Of a DNA stretch of 44,517 nucleotides, positions 6,850-14,748 are shown one piece after another. The DNA is taken from positions 1 to 44,517 of the forward strand of contig CAINGB010000045.1 in assembly GCA_903848275.1 (NCBI GenBank). The letters are read 5' to 3'. The notes beneath the pieces are model-generated. The model worked only from the letters and a program-made list of their open reading frames with translations. It was not told where the DNA came from and did no database searches. The stretch comes from Candidatus Uhrbacteria bacterium (GTDB lineage Bacteria > Patescibacteriota > Patescibacteriia > UBA9934). The translations under genes were made by a program, and so were the position numbers. Position 1 is the first letter of the stretch. The number at the start of each line of letters is the position of its first letter.

Positions 6850-9771
6850 TTAGGGCGTTATTATTGGTGGTTCAGTGATAGGAGGGGCGAGGGTGAGGGG
6901 GGTGGGGAGAACGGAAGCGTCCTGGAGGAGGACGTTGATGGCAGGGGAGTCCGAGGTAGTGCCGTCGGAGTAGACGGCCACGGCGACGAGGGAGTACTGG
7001 GCGGAAGAGGGAAGGTTCCAGACTAGGCTAGCGATGCTAGAAGGGGCTAGGAGCTCGCCCACGGTGGAGACGGCGCCAGTCCAGAGGTTCGTGGCGGTGA
7101 CGTGGAGGGAAGCGACGGTACTGGCGTCGGGGGTTTCGATGGAGATGGTGTAGGTTGGGTTGGTTTTGATGATTACTTGATTCGGGAAGGGGTTGGTGAT
7201 AGCCGGGCCGCGGTTGGCGCTGCCAGCTTCCGTCACGTTAATATTGGTGGTGGCACTGGCCTGGTTGTCGACGTCGTCAAAGACTGTGGCAGTTAAAAGA
7301 TGATTACCGATAGTGACCCAGCTCGGGAGAGTGACTGAGCTGCTACTCATGCTGCTTGAGCTACCGACATAGCTGCCGTCGATTAAGAATTCTACGCGAT
7401 TGAAGTTACGTTTTAACTCGACGGAGTATTGCAGGGAGAGATTGCGGCCGACGCTGTCATTATCGTGAGGTTGGATTAGGCTGATGACGGGCGTGTTGTG
7501 GACGGTGTGCACATCGTCATTCTCAGTTGGGACGGTACAGCTGGTATAGGCGACCTCACCTTCTTTGAGGTTGGTGTTGTGTTTGAGAATCCAAGCCTGG
7601 ATGCCGCTTTCCCAAGGGGTGTAATAAGGATCTGCGGTTGGGTTGGCAGGTACTGAACCGGTTGGGTTATTTTTGTCCACGTACTGCAGGATAGTGTGGT
7701 ATTCGCCGCAAGTGAGTTCTTGGCGGTAACGAGCTGGAGTGAGTGGGGTGGCTAATTTGCCGGAAGCGGTGTCGATGGTGACGGTGGTGCTTGGCATGAC
7801 GCCGTCGAGGACTGGTTTGCCGGTGGTAGGAATATTAGCAGCTGGGAAAGTTTCGATTGGTGAATTGGCCAGAGCAGCGCGCATGAAGGTGTTCCAGATT
7901 GGGGCGGCGACAACAGAACCATCAGCACCACGGCTCATTTGGGTGCCGTCCGTGTTGCCGACCCAGACGCCAGCGGCAAGGGAAGGAGTATAGCCGAGTG
8001 TCCAAGCGTCGTTGAAGTCGTTCGTGGTACCGGTTTTGGCAGCCACGGGGCGAGCACCGAGTTGGAGGTAGTTGCTGGCGCCGAAGACGTAGCTGCGAGC
8101 GGCGTTGTCCGAGAGGACATTGCTTAAAGTTGCAGTAATGTTGGAGTCGACTACTTGAGTGCCGACGTGTTCTTCTGGTTTCCATTCCTGTAAGGTGTTG
8201 CCTTTATTGTCGACAACTTTGAGGACACCGACGACGTCGTGGTGGAGGCCATTGTCGGCGAAAGTAGCGTAGGCGTTGGTGTGGTCAATGAGTTTGACCT
8301 CGGCGCCGCCAAGGACGATAGCGAGGCCGAATTGGCTGCGATCAGTAAAGGTGGAGTAGCCGAGTTTCTCGGCGAAGTTAAGAGCGTAATCGACGCCAGT
8401 TAAGTAAAGAAGTTTAACGGCGGGGACGTTAAGTGAGCCTTGGAGGGCTTTACGAAGAGTAACAGGGCCGTTTTCATCGAGGTGATAATTTTTTGGGCTA
8501 TAGTTACCAGTAGCGGTAGGGAAGTTGGTGTCGACGTCCCAGAGAATGGTATTAGGAGTATAGCCCTTCTCGAAAGCGGCAGCGTAAACGATGGGTTTAA
8601 TACTGGAGCCTGGCTGAAGGGGGCGGGTGGTGATGTTGACTTGGCCGTCGATAACATCGTTTTTATAGTCGACACTGCCGACCATGGCGAGGATTTGGCC
8701 GGTTTTTGGGTCGATAGCGGTGAGGCCGGAGTTATTGAAACCATAACGAGTGCCGAGAGCGGTGACACCGTCGGTGACGGCCTTTTCGGCCGCTAGTTGC
8801 TTGTCATAGTCGAGGGTGGTGGTGACGGTTAAGCCGCCTTGGTCGACGTCGTGAGCAGAATAGGTTTCTTCGAGGAGCTGCTTAACCCAAAAGACAAAGT
8901 GGGGAGCGGTGATGCCGTTGCTGAAGTCGACGGCGACTGGCGAATCTGTAGCTATGGCCGCGTCAGCGTCGGCCTGTGAGATGTAGCCTAAAGTGACCAT
9001 ACGACCAAGAATCCAATCGCGACGATCTTTAAGTTGGTCCGGATTGTTGAGATAGCGAGTAGGGGCTTGAGGTAAGCCGGCCAAGGTGGCAGATTCGGCG
9101 AGGGTTAAGTCTGTGACATGTTTGTGAAAGTAGGCTTGGCTGGCGGTTTCGACGCCGTAGATGGTGCCACCGTAAGGGATTTCGTTTAAGTACATTTGGA
9201 GGATTTGGTCTTTGGTGAAGTTGCGGTCGAGAGCGAGGGAGAGAATAATTTCTTTGAACTTGCGGGTGATAGTAGCTTCATTGGTGAGGATAGCGTTTTT
9301 TACGAGCTGTTGGGTGATAGTTGAACCGCCGCCACGATTGCCATGGAAAATAATGGCGCGCAAGATACCTTTGATGCTGATGCCGTGGTTAGTGTAGAAA
9401 TTTTCGTCTTCCGCGCTAATGGCGGCGTGCTGCAAATCGAGCGGGATTTGGTCTAAAGTGACGAGAGTGCGCTTTTCGTCGCCAGCAATTTCGTAAAGGA
9501 GGTGAGTGCCGGTGCGGTCGTAGATTTTGGTGGAAAGTGAGACGTCGCGAGTGAGAAGAGTGTTAGGATCAGGGAGATCTTTGGAAAACCAGGCGTAGGC
9601 GCCTAAGAAAAGGATGGCAAATAAGAGAAAACAGGCGATTAAGGCCAGGGCAATGTTTTTGGCCCAGGTCTTTTTGTCGGCCTTGGCAAAGAAGGGTGAA
9701 ACGTAGTGACGCCAGGCTCGGGCGAGGGGTGATTTGCCGAGTTTGTTTTGATAATTTGAGTAGGATTTCAT
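6850..9771 (-). CDS. Class A penicillin-binding protein (transglycosylase/transpeptidase)
   Basis: Bifunctional peptidoglycan synthase of 973 residues. A cytoplasmic N-terminus and one membrane helix (IALALIACFLLFAILFLGAY, about 40-59) precede a GT51 glycosyltransferase domain with EDENFYTNHGI and GGGSTITQQLVKN. The transpeptidase follows with the SxxK serine in QPGSSIKPIVYA, SLN in LQGSLNVPAVK, and the KTGT box in AAKTGTTNDF. The C-terminal 250 residues are Ser/Thr-rich and contain a bacterial Ig-like region (VEFLIDGSYVGSS...GNHLLTATVFDD), then a proline-rich tail. A promoter with a -10 box 9 nt before the ATG suggests a leaderless mRNA. Acts at the outer face of the cell membrane. Confidence 0.95.
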   Translation of the reverse strand: MKSYSNYQNKLGKSPLARAWRHYVSPFFAKADKKTWAKNIALALIACFLLFAILFLGAYAWFSKDLPDPNTLLTRDVSLSTKIYDRTGTHLLYEIAGDEKRTLVTLDQIPLDLQHAAISAEDENFYTNHGISIKGILRAIIFHGNRGGGSTITQQLVKNAILTNEATITRKFKEIILSLALDRNFTKDQILQMYLNEIPYGGTIYGVETASQAYFHKHVTDLTLAESATLAGLPQAPTRYLNNPDQLKDRRDWILGRMVTLGYISQADADAAIATDSPVAVDFSNGITAPHFVFWVKQLLEETYSAHDVDQGGLTVTTTLDYDKQLAAEKAVTDGVTALGTRYGFNNSGLTAIDPKTGQILAMVGSVDYKNDVIDGQVNITTRPLQPGSSIKPIVYAAAFEKGYTPNTILWDVDTNFPTATGNYSPKNYHLDENGPVTLRKALQGSLNVPAVKLLYLTGVDYALNFAEKLGYSTFTDRSQFGLAIVLGGAEVKLIDHTNAYATFADNGLHHDVVGVLKVVDNKGNTLQEWKPEEHVGTQVVDSNITATLSNVLSDNAARSYVFGASNYLQLGARPVAAKTGTTNDFNDAWTLGYTPSLAAGVWVGNTDGTQMSRGADGSVVAAPIWNTFMRAALANSPIETFPAANIPTTGKPVLDGVMPSTTVTIDTASGKLATPLTPARYRQELTCGEYHTILQYVDKNNPTGSVPANPTADPYYTPWESGIQAWILKHNTNLKEGEVAYTSCTVPTENDDVHTVHNTPVISLIQPHDNDSVGRNLSLQYSVELKRNFNRVEFLIDGSYVGSSSSMSSSSVTLPSWVTIGNHLLTATVFDDVDNQASATTNINVTEAGSANRGPAITNPFPNQVIIKTNPTYTISIETPDASTVASLHVTATNLWTGAVSTVGELLAPSSIASLVWNLPSSAQYSLVAVAVYSDGTTSDSPAINVLLQDASVLPTPLTLAPPITEPPIITP

Positions 9772-9780
9772 ATTGGTTTG

Positions 9781-9809
9781 AGTATACGGGAAACGGCTGA
9801 AAAGTGCAA
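9781..9809 (-). promoter_or_regulatory. Promoter of the penicillin-binding protein gene
   Basis: On the minus strand -35 TTGCAC (9809-9804), 17-nt spacer, -10 TATACT (9786-9781). The -10 ends 9 nt before the ATG, so the predicted mRNA has almost no leader. Confidence 0.65.
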
Positions 9810-9936
9810 CTGAAACAGGCCTATAATTTGGCTAAGGTTAGCAAAGTCAAGTACCCTTTTGCTGGACAGATTTGCCCAAAACTGGTATAGTGTTATTAAC
9901 ATCTCGATGGTTTTCGAGGTGATTTTATTTCCCCTT

Positions 9937-10458
9937 ATGACTAACTTCTCCTTCGCTAAGTTGCGCAAGCTGATCAAGAAGTCGCCCGCCGAGTTCACCA
10001 TGTTGGTGCTCATGACGGTTGTCCTTGGTTATGGTTTGTTGCCAGCTGCGGTTATGGCTGACGAGAAGCCAGGGGACACCTCCTATACTACCCTCCAGAT
10101 TGCGGCTATGACCAACGTACTTAAGCCATATGGTGCTTTGCCTAAGGCTGATGAACGTGGTCCTAGTTACACGATTACTGTGCCGGCCACTGCTTATAAC
10201 AGTGAGGTTGGTCAGTGTGATGATACCCCGTTTATTACGGCTTCTGGTACGCACGTGCGTCCTGGTGTGATTGCGGCTAACTTCTTGCCGATTGGTACCA
10301 AGATCAAGATTCCGAAGTATTATGGTAACCAGATCTTCGTCGTCGAAGACCGTATGAACGCTCGTTATAACAAGCGTATCGACATTTGGATGACCAAGCA
10401 TAGCGACGCGATTGCTTGGGGTATGAAGAATGTGGAGATTGAGGTTTACAAGAAATAA
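9937..10458 (+). CDS. Secreted 3D-domain protein
   Basis: Predicted exported protein of about 173 residues. After a basic N-terminus there is a hydrophobic segment (FTMLVLMTVVLGYGLLPAAV) and a probable signal-peptidase site near VMADE. The C-terminal half is a 3D domain: YTITVPATAYNSEV, then ITASGTHVRPGVIAA, VVEDRMNARYNKRIDIWM. This fold belongs to the MltA/RlpA-like double-psi barrels linked to cell-wall hydrolases. Starts at 9907 and 9859 are also open; 9937 gives the cleanest signal peptide. A -10 box TATAGT preceded by TGG lies at 9886-9891. The gene is divergent from the penicillin-binding protein, a plausible wall-related pairing. Confidence 0.82.
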   Translation: MTNFSFAKLRKLIKKSPAEFTMLVLMTVVLGYGLLPAAVMADEKPGDTSYTTLQIAAMTNVLKPYGALPKADERGPSYTITVPATAYNSEVGQCDDTPFITASGTHVRPGVIAANFLPIGTKIKIPKYYGNQIFVVEDRMNARYNKRIDIWMTKHSDAIAWGMKNVEIEVYKK

Positions 10459-10588
10459 GTGACAACAGCGTCGACGTTTTTGCTGCGTCGCCAAGTCGTC
10501 AACCGTAACGGCCGTCTCACCTCGTATGACTCGGGCGCCGTCACAGGGCCGACTTGCTCCTCGCGCAAACGTCAGACACTGTTGTCAC
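10459..10588 (+). other. Long structured 3' UTR element after the 3D-domain gene
   Basis: A 130-nt imperfect palindrome begins immediately after the stop codon. The ends GTGACAACAG (10459-10468) and CTGTTGTCAC (10579-10588) are perfectly complementary, ACGTTT pairs with AAACGT inside them, and an inner stem pairs CAAGTCG (10492-10498) with CGACTTG (10550-10556). An intrinsic terminator follows at once. No family is recognised; no second copy is seen in the window. Confidence 0.65.
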
Positions 10589-10594
10589 TGCCAG

Positions 10595-10620
10595 AGCCGG
10601 CCTGAAAGGGTCGGCTTTTG
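10595..10620 (+). terminator. Intrinsic terminator after the 3D-domain gene
   Basis: AGCCGGCC and GGGTCGGCT form a GC-rich stem with a 5-nt loop, followed by TTTTGG and further T-rich sequence. Confidence 0.7.
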
Positions 10621-10633
10621 GTTTGGTAATAGC

Positions 10634-10662
10634 TTGCTTGGGAGGGTGTTAAGTTGTAAGCT
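10634..10662 (+). promoter_or_regulatory. Promoter of the lipoprotein gene
   Basis: -35 TTGCTT (10634-10639), 17-nt spacer, -10 TAAGCT (10657-10662), then 8 nt to the ATG. Predicted leaderless. Confidence 0.45.
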
Positions 10663-10670
10663 AGTGGTAT

Positions 10671-11240
10671 ATGAAGAAATTATTGAGCTTGGGAGGCGTG
10701 GTGGCGGTGGGGTGCCTGATGTTGGGAGTTGGTTGTAAGCCAATTTCGCAAGTGGCGACGATTGATGATGTGGCTAATTCTGGTGTTAGCGTCGATAAGC
10801 CGACTACGGTAGTTACTGGGAGTTGGTATTTGAATTTTGATTTACCGAAGGATTGGGTGATGGTGGCTCCATATAATGAGGCGGTGCCGAACGACATTAC
10901 GAAAGTGCCAGTGACTAGTGACATGACGGATGTAGTGGTGCAGAGCACCAATAAGATTGTGGCGTTGACTGGTTCGTCAGATTTAGAGAAGGATACTTTT
11001 GTGACGGATGACTACAGTTATATTCGTACTTTCCGCTTGGATAAGCACTCAGTCATTCCAGCTGAGGCGACGGATATTGGTAATGGTTTCTTTAAGTTGG
11101 AAAAGGGAGTGAACGTAACTTATTATTTGAAGGGTAAAGGGAGCAATTATAAGTTTATTGTTTACTGGGATAATGCTGATTTGAAGGTGATAGAGAAGGT
11201 TGTTACATCAGCGAAAGAAGTGACCGCACTAGCTCAGTAG
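10671..11240 (+). CDS. Lipoprotein of unknown function
   Basis: A 189-residue predicted lipoprotein. The N-terminus MKKLLSLGGVVAVGCLMLGVGC has a hydrophobic core and a lipobox LGVGC whose Cys (residue 22) would be lipidated. The rest is a soluble domain with WYLNFDLPKDWVMVAPYNEA near residue 45, a pattern often seen in lipoproteins with a PsbP/DUF-like fold, and a stretch YYLKGKGSNYKFIVYWDN near the end. I do not recognise a specific family. The gene stands alone, with its own promoter, and is followed by a family D repeat. Confidence 0.75.
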   Translation: MKKLLSLGGVVAVGCLMLGVGCKPISQVATIDDVANSGVSVDKPTTVVTGSWYLNFDLPKDWVMVAPYNEAVPNDITKVPVTSDMTDVVVQSTNKIVALTGSSDLEKDTFVTDDYSYIRTFRLDKHSVIPAEATDIGNGFFKLEKGVNVTYYLKGKGSNYKFIVYWDNADLKVIEKVVTSAKEVTALAQ

Positions 11241-11247
11241 CTTAAAG

Positions 11248-11281
11248 CCCCCTCCTTACTCCCCCATACCTGGGGGAGAGC
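11248..11281. repeat. Family D hairpin repeat, copy 1
   Basis: CCCCCTC, a 4-nt variable stretch, then CTCCCCCA/TGGGGGAG as an 8-bp stem with a 4-nt loop, ending GAGC. The same arrangement recurs inside the SpoIID-domain gene at 37916-37948. This copy is intergenic, 7 nt after the lipoprotein stop, and is 34 nt long; the coding copy is 33. Confidence 0.75.
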
Positions 11282-11284
11282 AAT

Positions 11285-11318
11285 AAAAAATTCAACCTCG
11301 AGGCGAGGTTGAATTTTT
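11285..11318 (-). terminator. Terminator of tRNA-Cys
   Basis: AAAAATTCAACCTCG and its complement form a 14-15 bp stem with a short AGG loop, flanked by A- and T-runs on both sides. It directly follows the tRNA on the minus strand and may also stop transcription from the lipoprotein gene. Confidence 0.85.
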
Positions 11319-11394
11319 TGGAGGCCGCGGCCAGGTTCGAACCGGCGCATAGCGGTTTTGCAGACCGCCGCGTTAACCACTTCGCCACGCGGCC
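11319..11394 (-). tRNA. tRNA-Cys (GCA)
   Basis: 76 nt including an encoded CCA. Acceptor GGCCGCG pairs with CGCGGCC. The anticodon arm GCGGTCTGCAAAACCGC presents GCA, and the T arm contains GGTTCGAACC. Discriminator U, as expected for tRNA-Cys. Confidence 0.95.
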
Positions 11395-11458
11395 AGGATT
11401 GGTGTCGACGACAGGGACAGTAACAAAAAACTAGAGATTGGGCAATATTGAGGAGAGG

Positions 11459-11503
11459 CCAGCTCAGCTGGCTTGTCAGTTTGCGGCCAAAGCTGAGCTT
11501 TGG
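11459..11503. repeat. Family B double palindrome, copy 1
   Basis: 45 nt: CCAGCTCAGCTGG, a 15-nt spacer ending TTTGCGG, then CCAAAGCTGAGCTTTGG. It is intergenic, 10 nt beyond the stop of the minus-strand gene at 11514. On the minus strand it would encode PKLSFGRKLTSQLSW, the same peptide as the coding copies, but no gene reads through it here. Confidence 0.85.
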
Positions 11504-11513
11504 CTTGGCTGCG

Positions 11514-11921
11514 TTAGGCTTCAAAGAGGATGCGGATGACTTGGGTAAGTTCCATGGAAGCGAGATTCTTGGGGACGAGGGTTTTAATCCGCTTCTCGAG
11601 CTCTGGCGAGAAAGTGGCAAGAAGCTCGTTTTTGTTGGCTTCGGGGACGCAAAGGATAATGTCGACGATAGCTTCGTCGGCAACTACGCGTTTGAGCTCA
11701 AGGCTGAGCAGACGATAGAGTTCATTTCGGCGAATTTGTTTGGCGTGATCTAGGTCGCCAGAAGATGCGAGATCCGTGTCTGCAACTGGTTCGTCAGTCT
11801 CAACTATTGAGAGAGGCTCGATTTCGCGGTCGACCAAGGTGAAAAACTTAGCTAACTCGTTGTTAGTGAGAACGAGTAGGGTTTTCTCAGGAAAAGCGCC
11901 GTAGTGGTCAGAAAGCATCAT
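11514..11921 (-). CDS. Release-factor-like / host-attachment-type protein (tentative)
   Basis: A 135-residue protein. The first 20 residues include TLLVLTNNELAKFFTLVDREI, resembling the start of the bacterial eRF1-like (baeRF) and host attachment protein families, in which a short strand reading (DGARARVF) leads the domain. The second half VDIILCVPEANKNELLATFSPELEKRI resembles the conserved VAPPRFLGELR-L region of those families, followed by KNLASMELTQVIRIL. Function in this lineage is not established; a ribosome-related role is possible. It is divergent from the thioredoxin gene. Identification rests on motif resemblance only. Confidence 0.6.
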   Translation of the reverse strand: MMLSDHYGAFPEKTLLVLTNNELAKFFTLVDREIEPLSIVETDEPVADTDLASSGDLDHAKQIRRNELYRLLSLELKRVVADEAIVDIILCVPEANKNELLATFSPELEKRIKTLVPKNLASMELTQVIRILFEA

Positions 11922-11968
11922 ATGTATACATTCTACAAGTAATTGATAAAATTTGCTATACTGTAGTC

Positions 11969-12958
11969 ATGTTCTTACATCGTTTAGGAAAAGTACGAGC
12001 GCCAGAATTTCCAGCAGGGTTGGTGTGGTTGAATGGGAATAAGATGTCGCTCAAAAAATTAGCAGGAAAGCCCGTGTTGGTGGATTTTTGGACGTACTCA
12101 TGTGTTAATTGTTTACGAACGGTGCCGCACTTACAGAAGTTATATGAGCGGTATCACGATTTGGGTTTAGAAATAATTGGCGTGCATACGCCGGAATTCG
12201 CTTTTGAACACGATGAGGAGAATGTTAAGCGAGCGATCAAAGAGATAGGGATAACTTATTCGGTTGTCTTGGATAATGATTATGATATTTGGCATTTGTA
12301 CGCTAATAATTCGTGGCCACATTGCTTTTTGATTGGGCCAGATGGGGTGATTGTGTATGATCACGTGGGAGAGGGAAATTATGCGGAAACGGAAAAGGCG
12401 GTGCAAGAAGCATTGATTGCGGCTGGAGTTACGGCGTCGTTGCCGGCGGTTAGCGACGATGAAAACGGTGAAGGAGGGATATGTTATAGGACGACGCCAG
12501 AATTGTATTTGGGATATTTGCGGGGCAAGTATGGTAATAAAGAAGATTTTTTGCCGGATGCGCCAGAAGCTTTTACGGATCATGGGATAACTCTGGAGGA
12601 TACGCCATATTTGCATGGACACTGGCAGGTTTGTGGGGAGTATGTGATGCACGCTAAAGAGCTGGCAGTAGCGAGTGAGTATTTGGCTTTGAAATATAGC
12701 GCGTTTGGAGTCAATTTAGTGCTGGCGACTGACGAAGACGTGTCGATAGCTATCGAGCTTGATGGTTTGCCGCTGCCTGACGATATGTTAGGAAGTGATG
12801 TTAAACGGGCTAAAGATGGGGCGTCGGTGATTAAGGTGAAGGAGGCGAGAATGTATAATTTGGTGAAGGCTAGTGTTTATCACCAGGGGACGTTGAAGAT
12901 TTTGACGAAAGACGAAGGAATCAAATTTTATGCCTTCACCTTTGATGGTTGCGGATAA
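11969..12958 (+). CDS. Thioredoxin-fold protein with DipZ-like C-terminal domain
   Basis: A 329-residue redox protein. Residues about 10-145 form a TlpA/AhpC-like thioredoxin domain with the active site WTYSCVNCLRTVPHL (Cys45 and Cys48). The second half (WQVCGEYV... to VKASVYHQGTLKILTKDEGIKFYAFTFDGC) matches the C-terminal domain found in DipZ proteins. Classical DipZ has a CcdA-like membrane part; here there is neither a membrane segment nor a signal peptide, so the protein appears cytoplasmic unless exported by another route. A -10 box TATACT (11957-11962) ends 6 nt before the ATG. The stop codon touches the end of a family E repeat. Confidence 0.85.
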   Translation: MFLHRLGKVRAPEFPAGLVWLNGNKMSLKKLAGKPVLVDFWTYSCVNCLRTVPHLQKLYERYHDLGLEIIGVHTPEFAFEHDEENVKRAIKEIGITYSVVLDNDYDIWHLYANNSWPHCFLIGPDGVIVYDHVGEGNYAETEKAVQEALIAAGVTASLPAVSDDENGEGGICYRTTPELYLGYLRGKYGNKEDFLPDAPEAFTDHGITLEDTPYLHGHWQVCGEYVMHAKELAVASEYLALKYSAFGVNLVLATDEDVSIAIELDGLPLPDDMLGSDVKRAKDGASVIKVKEARMYNLVKASVYHQGTLKILTKDEGIKFYAFTFDGCG

Positions 12959-13079
12959 AACTTCCTCATTTGGCCTATTTTGGGTTTGTCACGGCGTCGA
13001 CTTCCTCATCTTAGCACTAACTAAGCCTCAGAAGCTCTCCTTGTTCCGCACCCAAACTAGTCGCAAATGAGAAAGTTTT
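12957..13079. repeat. Family E palindromic repeat, copy 2
   Basis: Exactly 123 nt, like copy 1. Terminal inverted repeat AAAACTTCCTCATTTG against CAAATGAGAAAGTTTT (15 of 16 positions). Internal pairs TTTGGG/CCCAAA and CTTAG/CTAAG. The outer arms differ from copy 1 in sequence but are still self-complementary. Its left end overlaps the last two bases of the thioredoxin stop codon, and its right end is 1 nt before the -35 box of the next gene. Confidence 0.8.
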
Positions 13080-13080
13080 A

Positions 13081-13109
13081 TTGCAGATAAGGACTATTTT
13101 CGCTACACT
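13081..13109 (+). promoter_or_regulatory. Promoter of the cysteine desulfurase operon
   Basis: -35 TTGCAG (13081-13086), 17-nt spacer, -10 TACACT (13104-13109), then 9 nt to the ATG at 13119. Predicted leaderless. Confidence 0.6.
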
Positions 13110-13118
13110 GGGGGCAGT

Positions 13119-14288
13119 ATGATGGGATTAGGGGCGGCTCAAAGAATATATTTTGATCATGCGGCCGCCACGCCGCTTGATTTGCGAGTGAGTAAAGTTA
13201 TGGCGCCGTATGCCAGTGTCGAGTTTGGCAATCCGTCGAGTGTTCATACTGAGGGAAGAAAGGCGAAAAAGGCTATTGAAGAAGCGAGAAAGCAAGTTGC
13301 GGAGGTGCTGAATGTGAGTGCAGAAGAGATTGTTTTTACTTCGGGGGCGACGGAGTCGATCAACTTGTGTTACAGAGGTTTGATTGAGGCAGCACCGCAA
13401 GATAAGCGACATGTGGTGACGTTGGCGACGGAACACATGGCGACGCTACGGGTTTTGCAGGATTTGGGTTGTGAAGTAACTTTTTTGCCGGTGGATAAGG
13501 ATGGTTTGGTGAGTGCGGACGCGGTGAGAGAGGCGATTAGACCGGATACGGTGTTGGTCACTATGATGTATGTGAATAACGAGATTGGCACGATTTTGCC
13601 GATTACGGAGGTAGGCAACATGATTGCGAAGATGAAGAGAACAAAGAAAGAGATTTACCCGATTTTTTACACGGATGCGGTGCAGGCAGTCAATAGTTTG
13701 TCACTCGATGTGAAGAAGCTTCATGTCGATGCGCTGTGTCTTTCCGGGAGTAAGATGTATGGGCCGAAGGGAAGTGGGTTGTTGTATATGAAAAAAGGAA
13801 CGCCGATGAAAGCGCGAATAATGGGTGGGACGCAAGAACATGGAATGAGGGCGGGAACTGAAAATGTCAGCGCGATCGTGGGGTTGGCGACGGCCTTGAA
13901 GATGGCGCAAACCGAACACGAGGATTACGAACGCAGATTGAGGCCGTTGCAAGAGATGTTGTTTGATGGGATTTTGACCAAAATACCGGGCTCGACAGTT
14001 AATGGTCATCGAACACAGCGAGTGTGCAATAATGTGAATGTGAGTTTGCCAAAGGTCGACGGCGAGGCGGTCGTCATGTATCTTGATAGCGTAGGAATAG
14101 CAGCAAGTACGGCTTCCTCCTGTACCTCGAGTGCTGGAGCAAGCCATGTGATTAAAGCGTTAGGAAAAAGCGTATCTGAGGCTGAGAGTAGTGTACGATT
14201 GACGTTAGGACGGAGCACGACCAAGCAACAAGTAAAAAAAGTAATTCAAGAACTAGTGCGGATTGTCGCGCTACTCAAAATTTCTTAA
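13119..14288 (+). CDS. Cysteine desulfurase (NifS/IscS-like)
   Basis: PLP enzyme that removes sulfur from cysteine for Fe-S clusters and thio-modified tRNA. 389 residues, normal for the family. Visible landmarks: YFDHAAATPL at the N-terminus, FTSGATESINL, the cofactor-adjacent TEHMATL, the PLP lysine K212 in LSGSKMYGPKGSG, GGTQEHGMRAGTEN, and catalytic Cys335 in TASSCTSSAG. The residue before the lysine is Ser rather than the common His, which also occurs in the family. The ATG at 13119 is supported by the promoter spacing; 13122 is also ATG. A ferredoxin gene starts 1 nt after the stop, so cluster assembly and a cluster protein are co-transcribed. Confidence 0.93.
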   Translation: MMGLGAAQRIYFDHAAATPLDLRVSKVMAPYASVEFGNPSSVHTEGRKAKKAIEEARKQVAEVLNVSAEEIVFTSGATESINLCYRGLIEAAPQDKRHVVTLATEHMATLRVLQDLGCEVTFLPVDKDGLVSADAVREAIRPDTVLVTMMYVNNEIGTILPITEVGNMIAKMKRTKKEIYPIFYTDAVQAVNSLSLDVKKLHVDALCLSGSKMYGPKGSGLLYMKKGTPMKARIMGGTQEHGMRAGTENVSAIVGLATALKMAQTEHEDYERRLRPLQEMLFDGILTKIPGSTVNGHRTQRVCNNVNVSLPKVDGEAVVMYLDSVGIAASTASSCTSSAGASHVIKALGKSVSEAESSVRLTLGRSTTKQQVKKVIQELVRIVALLKIS

Positions 14289-14289
14289 T

Positions 14290-14556
14290 ATGAAGTTACG
14301 GATAGTAGTTGACCCAGACTTGTGTATTGGCGCGGCCAGTTGTGTGACCATTGCGCCGGAAACTTTCCAGATGAACATGGAGAATAAGGCAGAGGTGATT
14401 GATCACGGAATAGCTGATGGCGGCCCGAGTTATGAACGGGTGTTAGAGGTGAATGAGGAAGAAAAAGACACGATTATTTTGGGTGCGCAGTCTTGTCCGA
14501 CGTTGGCGATTACGATTTTTGATGAAAGTGGTTTGCAGTTGTACCCGACGATTTAA
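14290..14556 (+). CDS. Small ferredoxin with three cysteine ligands
   Basis: An 88-residue ferredoxin-like protein. It begins KLRIVVDPDLCIGAASCVT, where single-cluster ferredoxins usually have CIGCGAC. Here the middle Cys is Ala, leaving Cys12 and Cys18, with a third Cys69 in AQSCPTLAI. Known ferredoxins with a CxGAxxC pattern carry a [3Fe-4S] cluster, so that is the likely cofactor. The gene lies between a cysteine desulfurase and, after a family A repeat, an FAD/NAD oxidoreductase, which is a natural electron partner. Confidence 0.88.
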   Translation: MKLRIVVDPDLCIGAASCVTIAPETFQMNMENKAEVIDHGIADGGPSYERVLEVNEEEKDTIILGAQSCPTLAITIFDESGLQLYPTI

Positions 14557-14579
14557 TCTGATGGTTTATCGCTCTTACA

Positions 14580-14724
14580 AGCCAAGGCTCGGGGTGCGAA
14601 AGTTCGTCGGGTCCTGCCGCTTGGCCACCCTCCTGGGTGCTCACTAGACGTTCCGCGCCCAGCAGGGGACCTGGCTCGCGTCACCCGACTAAAGGATGTT
14701 AGGCCTGCCCCTCGCTACTTGGCT
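14580..14724. repeat. Family A structured repeat, copy 1
   Basis: About 145 nt. The ends GCCAAGGCTCGGGG and CCCCTCGCTACTTGGC are inverted. Inside, GTCGGGT pairs with ACCCGAC, GTCCTGC with GCAGG-GGAC, and CTGGGTGC with GCGCCCAG, so the element folds as one long hairpin. It lies between the ferredoxin and oxidoreductase genes, ending 24 nt before the latter. Related copies at 29107, 35038, 36749 and a diverged one at 42094. Confidence 0.85.
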
Positions 14725-14748
14725 TTCAAGACAGATAAAATACTTTAT

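Noticed and set aside
11234-11683. Minus-strand 149-residue open frame
   Set aside because: It runs through tRNA-Cys, its terminator, a repeat, and another frame of the 11514-11921 gene; no protein features.
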